Position numbers and translations under genes: made by a program. The notes under the pieces were generated by a model. It saw only the letters and a list, made by a program, of their open reading frames with translations. It made no database searches and was not told the DNA's origin. Positions 6,275 through 12,746 of a stretch of 17,418 nucleotides of DNA are shown one piece after another; position 1 is the stretch's first letter; the number at the start of each line of letters is the position of its first letter. This DNA comes from Bacteroidota bacterium. GTDB taxonomy: Bacteria; Bacteroidota; Bacteroidia; Flavobacteriales; Flavobacteriaceae. Location of the stretch: assembly GCA_023437485.1 (NCBI GenBank), contig JAEZGB010000142.1, positions 1 to 17,418 of the forward strand, given 5' to 3'.

Positions 6275-7301
6275 TGTCCATCCCGGATTCCGGTTGAATG
6301 GATTTAACCTGGACCGCGATGATCTGTGCCGCATAGCCTATAGCTTTATCAAAGAGGGCGAACCTTATGAAAAATGGGTTGGCATGTTTCTGTTGGACTG
6401 GTTTGACAAAAATGAAACGGTTGAAATCCAGACCTCCGGATCTACGGGAAAACCCAAAATCGTTTCGGTGAGCAAGCAGGCGATGGTCAATTCGGCTCTT
6501 GCCACAGGATCATTTTTTGAGCTTTCGCCGGGAAACAGGGTGTTGCATTGCCTTCCGGCAAAATACATCGCGGGGAAAATGATGTTTGTCCGGTCATTTA
6601 TCCTGGGCCTGGACATGGACTTTGTTGAACCGGACGCGCATCCTCTTAAAAACAACGAACAGAAGTATGACTTTGCCGCGATGGTGCCCTTGCAGGCACA
6701 AAATTCGCTTCCGTATTTGCGATGTGTCAAAAAATTGATTTTAGGAGGTGTTGGCATCAGCAAATCATTGGAAGAGCAGCTGGTGGAGCTTCCGACTGAA
6801 ATTTACGAGACTTACGGCATGACTGAAACCATTACGCACATTGCAGCCAAAAGGGTGGGTGCCGATGCCTTTACGGCACTCCCCGGGGTTACGCTTTCCT
6901 GTAATGACGATAAATGCCTGATCATACACGCGCCGCACGTATCGGCCGAGGCAATTCAGACCAATGATGTGGTTGAAATCGTGGGCGACAATCAGTTCGT
7001 TTTTTTGGGACGTGCCGATAATATTGTCAACAGCGGCGGAATTAAACTGATTCCGGAACTTATCGAAGGGAAAGTTTCCGAGAAAAAAATAGGAAGCCGT
7101 TTTATCTTTGCCGGGCTTCCCGATGAGCTGCTGGGACAAAAACTCGTACTGTTGGCTGAGGGCGAGCCGCGCGAAATTGACCCCTCAGCGTTTGGCGGGC
7201 TGGACAAATATGAAAGGCCCCGGGAAATCCACTTTATCCCGCGTTTTGCCGAAACCGGCAATGGTAAAATTCTTCGCAGTGAAACCGTTGCAATGTTATA
7301 G
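6240..7301 (+). CDS. menE: AMP-binding acyl-CoA ligase, probably o-succinylbenzoate-CoA ligase (menaquinone synthesis)
   Basis: A 353-residue ANL-superfamily enzyme. The adenylate-forming motifs are in order: TSGSTGKPK (65-73, phosphate loop), YGMTET (192-197), GRADNIVNSGG (257-267, hinge Asp260) and NGKILR with the likely catalytic Lys343. It is much shorter than typical ligases (450-550 residues): the N-terminal region before the phosphate loop is only about 60 residues. Short MenE-like ligases of this form, often beside a CPBP protease, are familiar in flavobacteria. They are assigned to conversion of o-succinylbenzoate and CoA to OSB-CoA, consistent with menaquinone as the respiratory quinone. 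No other men gene lies in the window, so MenE rests on family recognition; another small aryl acid is possible. The start is ATG 6240, inside the upstream gene; the N-terminus (HPGFRLNGFNLDRDDL) looks native. No terminator is evident. Confidence 0.8.
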   Translation: MIQTTPIPKYTDVHPGFRLNGFNLDRDDLCRIAYSFIKEGEPYEKWVGMFLLDWFDKNETVEIQTSGSTGKPKIVSVSKQAMVNSALATGSFFELSPGNRVLHCLPAKYIAGKMMFVRSFILGLDMDFVEPDAHPLKNNEQKYDFAAMVPLQAQNSLPYLRCVKKLILGGVGISKSLEEQLVELPTEIYETYGMTETITHIAAKRVGADAFTALPGVTLSCNDDKCLIIHAPHVSAEAIQTNDVVEIVGDNQFVFLGRADNIVNSGGIKLIPELIEGKVSEKKIGSRFIFAGLPDELLGQKLVLLAEGEPREIDPSAFGGLDKYERPREIHFIPRFAETGNGKILRSETVAML

Positions 7302-7310
7302 TGATACCGC

Positions 7311-7363
7311 CCGCCATCCAGTTATTTTGCACTGTTAGCCTGATGGATTTCTGCCGATGGCGG
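7311..7363. repeat. 8-bp inverted repeat between convergent menE and DoxX genes
   Basis: CCGCCATC (7311-7318) can pair with GATGGCGG (7356-7363) across 37 bases; a smaller nested pairing is possible. There is no T-tract, so it is not a classical terminator, but it fills nearly the whole 66-base convergent gap. Confidence 0.35.
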
Positions 7364-7367
7364 ACCG

Positions 7368-7790
7368 TTACTTCTGCAATTTGAAATAGTAGTCGGCCGA
7401 ATGCCTGCCGCCTCCGAAAACCAGGAAAAAGATGCAAAGACCCAGGGTCACGACTGCCATCAAAAAGTTCAGCCAGTGAAACTGCCCTATAAAATTGATG
7501 ATGACCGCCCCGATCAGGATGGGAAGTTGTGCCCAGATCGCCCATCGGGTCAAAAGGCCAAAAGCAATCATGATTCCGCCCATGATGTGGGCCGCGGCGA
7601 CATAGTGGAAAATGAACATCCCGCCTGAAAAATTGCTGACCTGAGAAAACACGTCGGTTAGGGCCTGGCTGTTGGTAATGAAGGTAGTGCCCTTGATGAA
7701 CAGGAAAACCCCGAGCGCGACTCGCAACAAATCTATGGGATAACTCTGCCCGTTGGCCCATTTATTCAGTCCTTTTACAGTTGTTTCCAT
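7368..7790 (-). CDS. DoxX family membrane protein
   Basis: A 140-residue protein with four predicted membrane helices: YPIDLLRVALGVFLFIKG, the FIFHYVAAAHIMGGIMIAFGLL region, WAQLPILIGAVIINFIG and FLMAVVTLGLCIFFLVFGGG. The N-terminal R-V-A-L-G-V-F-L-F-x-K-G pattern and the conserved G-G-x-x-I-A-F-G-L-L-T-R segment (GGIMIAFGLLTRWAIWAQ) are the DoxX/DoxD signature. Family members are small integral membrane proteins; some are linked to thiosulfate:quinone oxidoreductase or oxidative-stress complexes, but most have no known role, and nothing nearby decides it here. The gene follows the M1 peptidase on the same strand after a 111-base gap, so it may have its own promoter. It converges on menE. The start ATG 7790 has no Shine-Dalgarno sequence. 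Confidence 0.85.
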   Translation of the reverse strand: METTVKGLNKWANGQSYPIDLLRVALGVFLFIKGTTFITNSQALTDVFSQVSNFSGGMFIFHYVAAAHIMGGIMIAFGLLTRWAIWAQLPILIGAVIINFIGQFHWLNFLMAVVTLGLCIFFLVFGGGRHSADYYFKLQK

Positions 7791-7901
7791 GGCCGATTGT
7801 TTTTAGAGTATCTAAGTTACTAAAAATTAGGCTGATATGGTTTTTCTTGACCCGAAAACTATCGGGTGCAATTATCCGCGCAAATGCGAATAAAGTATAG
7901 A

Positions 7902-9500
7902 TTACCGTTTTTCGGCCTTTACAAGAAACTTGTCGGTAAGGACCTTGACACTGGCCAGGTCAGCTTTTTGGCGAAATCTTTTGGGCTGGGAGGTAGGATT
8001 GAGCCGAACGGTTTTACCTCGAAGTTCCACTTCTACCGGCATGTCAAACCCATCGACCGCGTTGGCCCAATGATAATTGAACGAATTGCCATCAGAAGAG
8101 AGTACCAGCGTAGGGATTTTGGTCGTTTTAAGGTATTGCTCAAAGACTTTGTCAAAACTTAACCCTGATTCGGTGTTAAAAAACTGCAACACGGTAGGCG
8201 TGTCTATGATTTTGTGACGATAGGTTTCGGCAAAACGGCGCAGCATCGACCACCATTTTCGGTCATCGGCGACAATATGTCGCATGGTATTGAGCATCAC
8301 CGCGCCTTTGTAGTACATATCGCCCGATCCCTCGTGGTTGACACCAAAACAACCGATGACGGGGCGGTCGTTGGCAATCGAATTCTTTTCACCGTTAATG
8401 TAGCGCATCGCATCGGCATAACCCCAGCGACACTCGGCAAAAACGGTTTCGGAATACGTGGTAAAGCCTTCGTGGATCCACATATCGGCAATATCGGCCG
8501 AGGTCACGCTGTTGCCAAACCATTCATGTCCCGTTTCGTGGATGATGATGTAGTCAAATCGCATCCCAACTCCGCTGCCAGAAATGTCGTACCCCAAATA
8601 ACCCTTCATATAGCGGTTCCCGTAGGCCACTGCGCTTTGATGTTCCATACCCAGATAGGGCGTTTCCACCAATTTAAATCCGTCGGAAGCAAAAGGGTAG
8701 GGGCCAAATTTTTCCTGGAAGCAATCCATCATCGGCTTGACTTCGGCAAAGTGCTCCCGCGCTTTTTGCTCATTGTAATGCAATACATAATAATCCAGGT
8801 CAAGCCCATTGTGCTGTTCATGGATATGCGAATAATTAGCAATATTGACCGTAATGTTATAATTGTTGATTGGGTTTTTAACCTCCCAATCCCAACGTGT
8901 ATAGCCATCGCCCAGGTCCTTTGAGCCCAGTAGCCGTCCATTGGAAACATTCATTAGCCCATTGGGTACCGCCACTTTAATTGAGGCGCCAAGATCGGGT
9001 TCATCAGTTTGCGAATCCTTGCACGGGTACCACAGGCTTGCCCCGGTCCCTTGCACCGCCACCCCGATCCAGTGGTTGCCCTCGCGATCTTTCTTGAAAT
9101 CGAACCCGCCGTCCCAGGGGGCGCGCTTTGCCGCCAAAGGGTGGCCGGAATAGTAAAAACGGATGATTTTATTTCCGGTCGCGTATTGCGTCTGCACGAA
9201 TACTGCCCCGAATTCACGGCGATACGCAAGTGGTTTGCCTTCCATGACAATGCTGTCCACCTGCATGTTTTCAAAAAGATCGATCTGGATTTCAGGCGAT
9301 GGTGTGATGAATTCCACCGTAAGATCGTTGAATCCGGAAATATGCCTTTTGTCAGGGTCGATGCGGATATCAAGGTCATAGCGGCGAACATCATATGAGG
9401 TGCGTTCAGGCCTCAGGCCGCCCTGGAGTGAATCCTTGCGGGAGAATTCCTGCGATTGGGCCGATATTGCGAACAACGATGCAATAATCAATAATCTCAT
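7902..9500 (-). CDS. Secreted M1 family zinc metallopeptidase
   Basis: A 532-residue gluzincin aminopeptidase-like enzyme. Residues 1-16 (MRLLIIASLFAISAQS) form a signal peptide, so it is exported to the periplasm or surface. The N-terminal beta domain spans about 30-225. The catalytic domain contains the substrate-binding loop GMEHQSAVAYGN (284-295, equivalent to GAMEN of classical M1 enzymes), the zinc motif HETGH (321-325) and the third zinc ligand E344 in WIHEGFTTYSE. A Tyr pair in GDMYYKGAVML (396-397) is in the right place for the transition-state tyrosine. It is shorter than ERAP/PepN-type enzymes and lacks their large C-terminal helical domain; the last 70 residues form a small beta region. 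The GMEHQ variant is common in Bacteroidota M1 proteins. It probably trims peptides taken from outside. It lies 63 bases after the four-helix-bundle gene, possibly in one transcript. Confidence 0.92.
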   Translation of the reverse strand: MRLLIIASLFAISAQSQEFSRKDSLQGGLRPERTSYDVRRYDLDIRIDPDKRHISGFNDLTVEFITPSPEIQIDLFENMQVDSIVMEGKPLAYRREFGAVFVQTQYATGNKIIRFYYSGHPLAAKRAPWDGGFDFKKDREGNHWIGVAVQGTGASLWYPCKDSQTDEPDLGASIKVAVPNGLMNVSNGRLLGSKDLGDGYTRWDWEVKNPINNYNITVNIANYSHIHEQHNGLDLDYYVLHYNEQKAREHFAEVKPMMDCFQEKFGPYPFASDGFKLVETPYLGMEHQSAVAYGNRYMKGYLGYDISGSGVGMRFDYIIIHETGHEWFGNSVTSADIADMWIHEGFTTYSETVFAECRWGYADAMRYINGEKNSIANDRPVIGCFGVNHEGSGDMYYKGAVMLNTMRHIVADDRKWWSMLRRFAETYRHKIIDTPTVLQFFNTESGLSFDKVFEQYLKTTKIPTLVLSSDGNSFNYHWANAVDGFDMPVEVELRGKTVRLNPTSQPKRFRQKADLASVKVLTDKFLVKAEKR

Positions 9501-9563
9501 GAAAAGCGTTTTGGCATTAGTAGCCTATCGGATTGAAAGTTACAACCGATCGGGAAAAAGGGT

Positions 9564-10181
9564 TCAATTCAAACTCGGGTCTTTGGGCTTGAAGAGAGGA
9601 ATCAGCGATTCACCTGAAAATACCAGGATTTGGAGCACCACCAAAATCACCACTACAATGGCAAAGGCGAATTGGGAGGTGGACTTGATGGACGCATACT
9701 GAGATTCCACCTTTTGCATGATCTTTTTGGATTCGTCAAGCTGAATCATCGAAAGGTTACCCAACAGGTCCAATACTTTGTCACTTTGTGCCGATGTAAT
9801 TTTCTCGCCTGTTTTAAGCATCATCTCAAACCGCAAAAATTCCCGCCAAAGGTCAATTGAGGTCTGCTTTTCGGCCTTGGTAAGGCGCGTGCGGATGAAA
9901 ACCTCATACAGCGCCCGGAAATTATCCATCCGGGCCGTTACTGCCGCATCAGTACCTGATTTGCCCTCCTGCAGCGTCTCGCGCACCTGATAAATGTTTT
10001 TGGTCATGTTCAGGATGTATCCTTCAACAATGAGGCGGTCTTCATACATTGTCGAAATGGAATTTTTAACATTCTCGGTGTGCATCCTGTCCAAATAATG
10101 GCTCAGGAGCACCAGCACGCACAGCCCCAACAGTACCACTGAGGCCATCAATTTGTTCTTTATGCCGTAGGTCCATTTCAA
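9564..10181 (-). CDS. Four-helix-bundle MCP-like sensor domain membrane protein without signalling domain
   Basis: A 205-residue protein: a short cytoplasmic basic start (MKWTYGIKNK), a membrane helix (about 11-29, LMASVVLLGLCVLVLLSHYL), a periplasmic all-helical region of about 135 residues rich in charged heptads, a second membrane helix (about 170-190, FAFAIVVVILVVLQILVF) and a 15-residue cytoplasmic tail. This is the topology of the 4HB_MCP ligand-binding module of chemoreceptors and sensor kinases, but HAMP, methyl-accepting and kinase domains are all absent. No stop-interrupted downstream homology is visible in the 63-base gap, so it does not look like a recent truncation. It could act as a stand-alone sensor partner or envelope-stress protein; this is inference. 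It lies in a minus-strand row between the carboxylase and the M1 peptidase. A heptamer array ends 15 bases upstream of its start codon. Confidence 0.72.
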   Translation of the reverse strand: MKWTYGIKNKLMASVVLLGLCVLVLLSHYLDRMHTENVKNSISTMYEDRLIVEGYILNMTKNIYQVRETLQEGKSGTDAAVTARMDNFRALYEVFIRTRLTKAEKQTSIDLWREFLRFEMMLKTGEKITSAQSDKVLDLLGNLSMIQLDESKKIMQKVESQYASIKSTSQFAFAIVVVILVVLQILVFSGESLIPLFKPKDPSLN

Positions 10182-10196
10182 AGGCGAGTGTTAAAT

Positions 10197-10259
10197 GTCG
10201 AAAGTCGAAAGTCGAAAGTCGAAAGTCGAATGTCGAATGTCGAATGTCGAATGTCGATC
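10197..10259. repeat. Nine-unit tandem heptamer array (4 x GTCGAAA, 4 x GTCGAAT, 1 x GTCGATC)
   Basis: Perfect 7-base periodicity with four identical copies of GTCGAAA, four identical copies of GTCGAAT and one terminal variant. It occupies half of the spacer between the carboxylase (ends 10304) and the four-helix-bundle gene (starts 10181), both on the minus strand. The unit matches the inverted arrays at 2542-2659. Confidence 0.95.
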
Positions 10260-10303
10260 CGAATAATAATATTGCAAGTTATAAATTTAAACTACACCCA
10301 TAA

Positions 10304-11932
10304 CTAAACCTGTATCACCCCGGGATTATATGGCCGTGTGATGGGCGAGTGGTTTGCGGCTTCGATTCCCATTGAAATCCAGGTGCGGGTTTCGGTAGGA
10401 TCGATGATGGCATCAGTCCACAATCGCGCCGCGGCGTAAAAAGGCGACACCTGCTGGTCATAACGCGCCTTGATCTTGTCAAACAATTCTTTTTCACGGG
10501 CCTCGTCAACGGTTTCACCCTTGGCCTTGAGCGATGACGCTTCAATCTGCATCAATACCTTGGCCGCCTGCGTACCGCCCATAACTGCGAGTTCGGCACT
10601 GGGCCAGGCCACGATAAGCCTCGGATCATAGGCCTTACCGCACATGGCATAATTCCCTGCGCCGTATGAATTGCCCACAATTACCGTGAATTTTGGCACC
10701 ACCGAATTCCCCACGGCGTTCACCATCTTTGCACCGTCTTTGATAATCCCACCGTGTTCGGATTTTGAACCTACCATAAATCCGGTCACATCCTGAAGAA
10801 AAACCAGCGGGATTTTCTTTTGGTTGCAATTGGCAATGAACCGCGTGGCCTTGTCGGCGCTATCAGAATAAATGACACCCCCAAACTGCATTTCTCCGCT
10901 CTTGGATTTCACTACTTTCCGTTGGTTTGCCACAATCCCCACTGCCCATCCGTCAATGCGCGCGTAACCGGTGATCAGGGTCTGGCCGTAGCCGTCCTTA
11001 TACGCTTCAAATTCCGAATTGTCCACCAGCCTCGAAATTATTTCCATCATATCGTACTGTTCTGAGCGGGTCCGCGGGATGATGCCAAAAATATCATTGG
11101 GATCCAGTGCCGGCTTTTCGGGTTTGGCCCTGTTGAATCCGGCCTTGTCAAAATCACCGATTTTATCCACAATGTTCTTGATTTTGTCCAGCGCGTCTTT
11201 GTCGTTCGCGGCCTTGTAGTCAGTAACCCCCGAAATCTCGCAATGCGTGGTGGCGCCACCTAGGGTTTCGTTGTCAATGCTCTCGCCGATTGCGGCTTTT
11301 ACCAGGTAACTCCCGGCCAGGAAAATGCTGCCGGTTTTGTCCACGATAAGGGCCTCGTCGCTCATGATGGGCAGGTAAGCCCCGCCGGCAACGCAACTTC
11401 CCATTACCGCAGCGATCTGCGTGATTCCCAAAGAGCTCATGACGGCATTGTTGCGAAAGATGCGGCCAAAATGTTCCTTGTCCGGAAATATTTCGTCCTG
11501 CATGGGCAGGTAAACACCGGCACTGTCAACGAGATAGATGATCGGAAGCCTGTTTTCCATTGCGATTTCCTGCGCCCGAAGGTTTTTCTTGCCCGTGATC
11601 GGGAACCATGCGCCGGCCTTGACCGTAGCATCGTTGGCTACCACGATGACCTGTTTTCCGCGGATATAACCCATCTTGACCACCACGCCGCCGCCGGGGC
11701 ATCCGCCGTGCTCGGCATACATACCGTCGCCGGCAAAACCGCCAATTTCAATGGAAGGCCTGTTCTGGTCCAGCAGGTACCGAATGCGCTCGCGGGCAGT
11801 CATCTTGCCCTCGGCGTGCAGTTTTGCGATACGCTTCTCGCCTCCGCCCAGTTTGACCTTGGCAAAACGCTGTTTAAGGTCAGAAAGTAAAAGTTTATTG
11901 TGATCTTCGTTTTTGTTGAAATTGATGTCCAT
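10304..11932 (-). CDS. Acyl-CoA carboxylase beta subunit (carboxyltransferase), methylcrotonyl-CoA carboxylase type
   Basis: A 542-residue biotin-dependent carboxyltransferase that moves CO2 from carboxybiotin to an acyl-CoA. Two crotonase-fold halves are visible. The first contains VVANDATVKAGAWFPITGKKNLRAQEIA, VDSAGVYLPMQDEIFPDKEHFGRIFRN and GSCVAGGAYLPIMSDE (178-193, oxyanion region). The second contains LQDVTGFMVGSKSEHGGIIKDGAKMV and GNSYGAGNYAMCGKAYDPR. These stretches resemble the beta subunit of 3-methylcrotonyl-CoA carboxylase (leucine breakdown) more than propionyl- or acetyl-CoA carboxylases, but substrate cannot be settled by eye. The start MDINFNKNEDHNK (ATG 11932) is chosen over an upstream in-frame start at 12139, because the 69 extra residues would run antisense across the DUF47 promoter and start. 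No biotin carboxylase/BCCP subunit gene is adjacent; it must be elsewhere. Confidence 0.9.
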   Translation of the reverse strand: MDINFNKNEDHNKLLLSDLKQRFAKVKLGGGEKRIAKLHAEGKMTARERIRYLLDQNRPSIEIGGFAGDGMYAEHGGCPGGGVVVKMGYIRGKQVIVVANDATVKAGAWFPITGKKNLRAQEIAMENRLPIIYLVDSAGVYLPMQDEIFPDKEHFGRIFRNNAVMSSLGITQIAAVMGSCVAGGAYLPIMSDEALIVDKTGSIFLAGSYLVKAAIGESIDNETLGGATTHCEISGVTDYKAANDKDALDKIKNIVDKIGDFDKAGFNRAKPEKPALDPNDIFGIIPRTRSEQYDMMEIISRLVDNSEFEAYKDGYGQTLITGYARIDGWAVGIVANQRKVVKSKSGEMQFGGVIYSDSADKATRFIANCNQKKIPLVFLQDVTGFMVGSKSEHGGIIKDGAKMVNAVGNSVVPKFTVIVGNSYGAGNYAMCGKAYDPRLIVAWPSAELAVMGGTQAAKVLMQIEASSLKAKGETVDEAREKELFDKIKARYDQQVSPFYAAARLWTDAIIDPTETRTWISMGIEAANHSPITRPYNPGVIQV

Positions 11933-11940
11933 AAATTTGT

Positions 11941-11962
11941 GCCGCCTGTTTTGCGGGGCGGC
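11941..11962. other. GC-rich hairpin just upstream of the carboxylase start
   Basis: GCCGCC (11941-11946) pairs with GGCGGC (11957-11962). In the carboxylase transcript this stem would end eight bases before the ATG. Just beyond it, GCGCTAA occurs twice in direct orientation (11961-11967 and 11980-11986). Possible leader structure or operator; no known motif is recognised. Confidence 0.4.
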
Positions 11963-12041
11963 GCTAATGTACAAAATCAGCGCTAAACGGGAAAAGGCCG
12001 CAGGGTTGCCGTTTATCGGAATGTTAAGGAGTTTACCTAAT

Positions 12042-12063
12042 CTTAATATTGACTTAACATTGG
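12042..12063 (+). promoter_or_regulatory. 11-bp direct repeat, candidate Pho-type operator of the DUF47-PiT operon
   Basis: CTTAATATTGA (12042-12052) is followed directly by CTTAACATTGG (12053-12063), 9 of 11 bases identical. The cores TTAATA and TTAACA are 11 bases apart, as in PhoB/PhoP boxes, and the second core ends nine bases before the -7 element, an activator position. The operon it precedes imports phosphate. Binding by a PhoB-like regulator is inference. Confidence 0.45.
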
Positions 12064-12068
12064 AAGAG

Positions 12069-12076
12069 TACTTTTG
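12069..12076 (+). promoter_or_regulatory. Promoter -7 element of the DUF47-PiT operon (TACTTTTG)
   Basis: TACTTTTG matches TAnnTTTG and sits in an 11-base stretch, GTACTTTTGCG, that recurs exactly upstream of ltaE (16602-16612). A TTGACT lies 17 bases upstream (12049-12054), overlapping the direct repeat. The start codon is 20 bases downstream of the box. Confidence 0.6.
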
Positions 12077-12095
12077 CGGCATCAAATTAACGCAA

Positions 12096-12740
12096 ATGTC
12101 ACTGAACAACATTTTCCAGTTTCTGGTCCCGAAAGACAAGAAATTTTTCCCGCTTTTTGAACAGGCTTCACAAAATTTGATTCTCCTGGCCGAAACCCTT
12201 CACGATCTTGTTAACCATCCAAAGGACCAGCGAGAGGAATACTTTACCAAAATCGAGGAACTGGAAGCCATCATTGAAGAGATTACGCACAAAACCCACC
12301 TGGAACTCAGCCGGAATTTTATCACGCCGTTTGACCGCGAGGATATCCATTCCCTGGTTAAGGCAATGGACGACGTGGCCGACTACATGCATGGCGCCGC
12401 GAGCCGGATGCGCCTTTACCAGGTTGAAAAAATCACCAAATCCATCCGCAAGCTCACAGAGATTAATTTGGAGGCTTGTTTGCAGATAGGCAGTGCGATA
12501 CGCGAACTTAAGGAGTTCAAAAACCTGAAGAACATTACCGACGCGTGCAAGAAAATCAACAAGCTTGAGGGCAAGGCCGACAATGTGTTTGATAAGGCCG
12601 TCGCCGATATTTTTGAGAACGAGACCGACGCCAAAAACATCATTAAGTACAAGGAAGTTCTTTCGGCGCTTGAATCGGCGTCCGACAAATGCAAGAGCGT
12701 GGCCAACGTACTTGAATCGGTTGTTGTCAAACACTCATAA
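12096..12740 (+). CDS. DUF47 family (PhoU-like) protein
   Basis: A 214-residue all-helical cytoplasmic protein (MSLNNIFQFLVPKDKKFFPLFEQ) with the DUF47/PhoU-like layout: the F-x-x-L-x-P-K-x-x-x-F-F opening, an FITPFDREDIHSLVKAMDDVADYMHGAASRM segment (the conserved TPFDREDI motif, where PhoU-type acidic residues can bind metal) and a C-terminal D-K-C-K-S-V-A-N-V-L-E-S-V-V motif. DUF47 genes are typically paired with PiT phosphate transporters and are thought to modulate them. Here the PiT ATG lies six bases after this stop codon, which fits. ATG 12096 is chosen because the upstream in-frame extension (from 11913) runs through the promoter and lacks family sequence. The length equals the usual one for the family. 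Confidence 0.92.
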   Translation: MSLNNIFQFLVPKDKKFFPLFEQASQNLILLAETLHDLVNHPKDQREEYFTKIEELEAIIEEITHKTHLELSRNFITPFDREDIHSLVKAMDDVADYMHGAASRMRLYQVEKITKSIRKLTEINLEACLQIGSAIRELKEFKNLKNITDACKKINKLEGKADNVFDKAVADIFENETDAKNIIKYKEVLSALESASDKCKSVANVLESVVVKHS

Positions 12741-12746
12741 AGGCCC

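Noticed and set aside
6743..6748. AGGAGG inside the menE-like gene as an internal start signal
   Set aside because: It encodes part of the conserved LGGVGIS stretch, and no start codon with a credible frame follows; AGGAGG also occurs by chance at bases 5-10.
7851..7866. Terminator of the M1 peptidase gene (CCCGA-loop-TCGGG)
   Set aside because: The stem is only five pairs and no T-tract follows on either strand.
8214..8924. 236-residue plus-strand frame
   Set aside because: It is antisense to the M1 peptidase across its catalytic region; no start signal or domain pattern.
10197..10259. CRISPR array
   Set aside because: The units are seven bases with no spacers and no cas genes nearby; it is a simple tandem repeat.
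11933..12139. 69-residue N-terminal extension of the carboxylase
   Set aside because: It lacks family sequence and runs antisense through the DUF47 promoter and start codon.
12168..12734. 188-residue minus-strand frame
   Set aside because: Fully antisense to the DUF47 gene, which has a clear family match and operon position.
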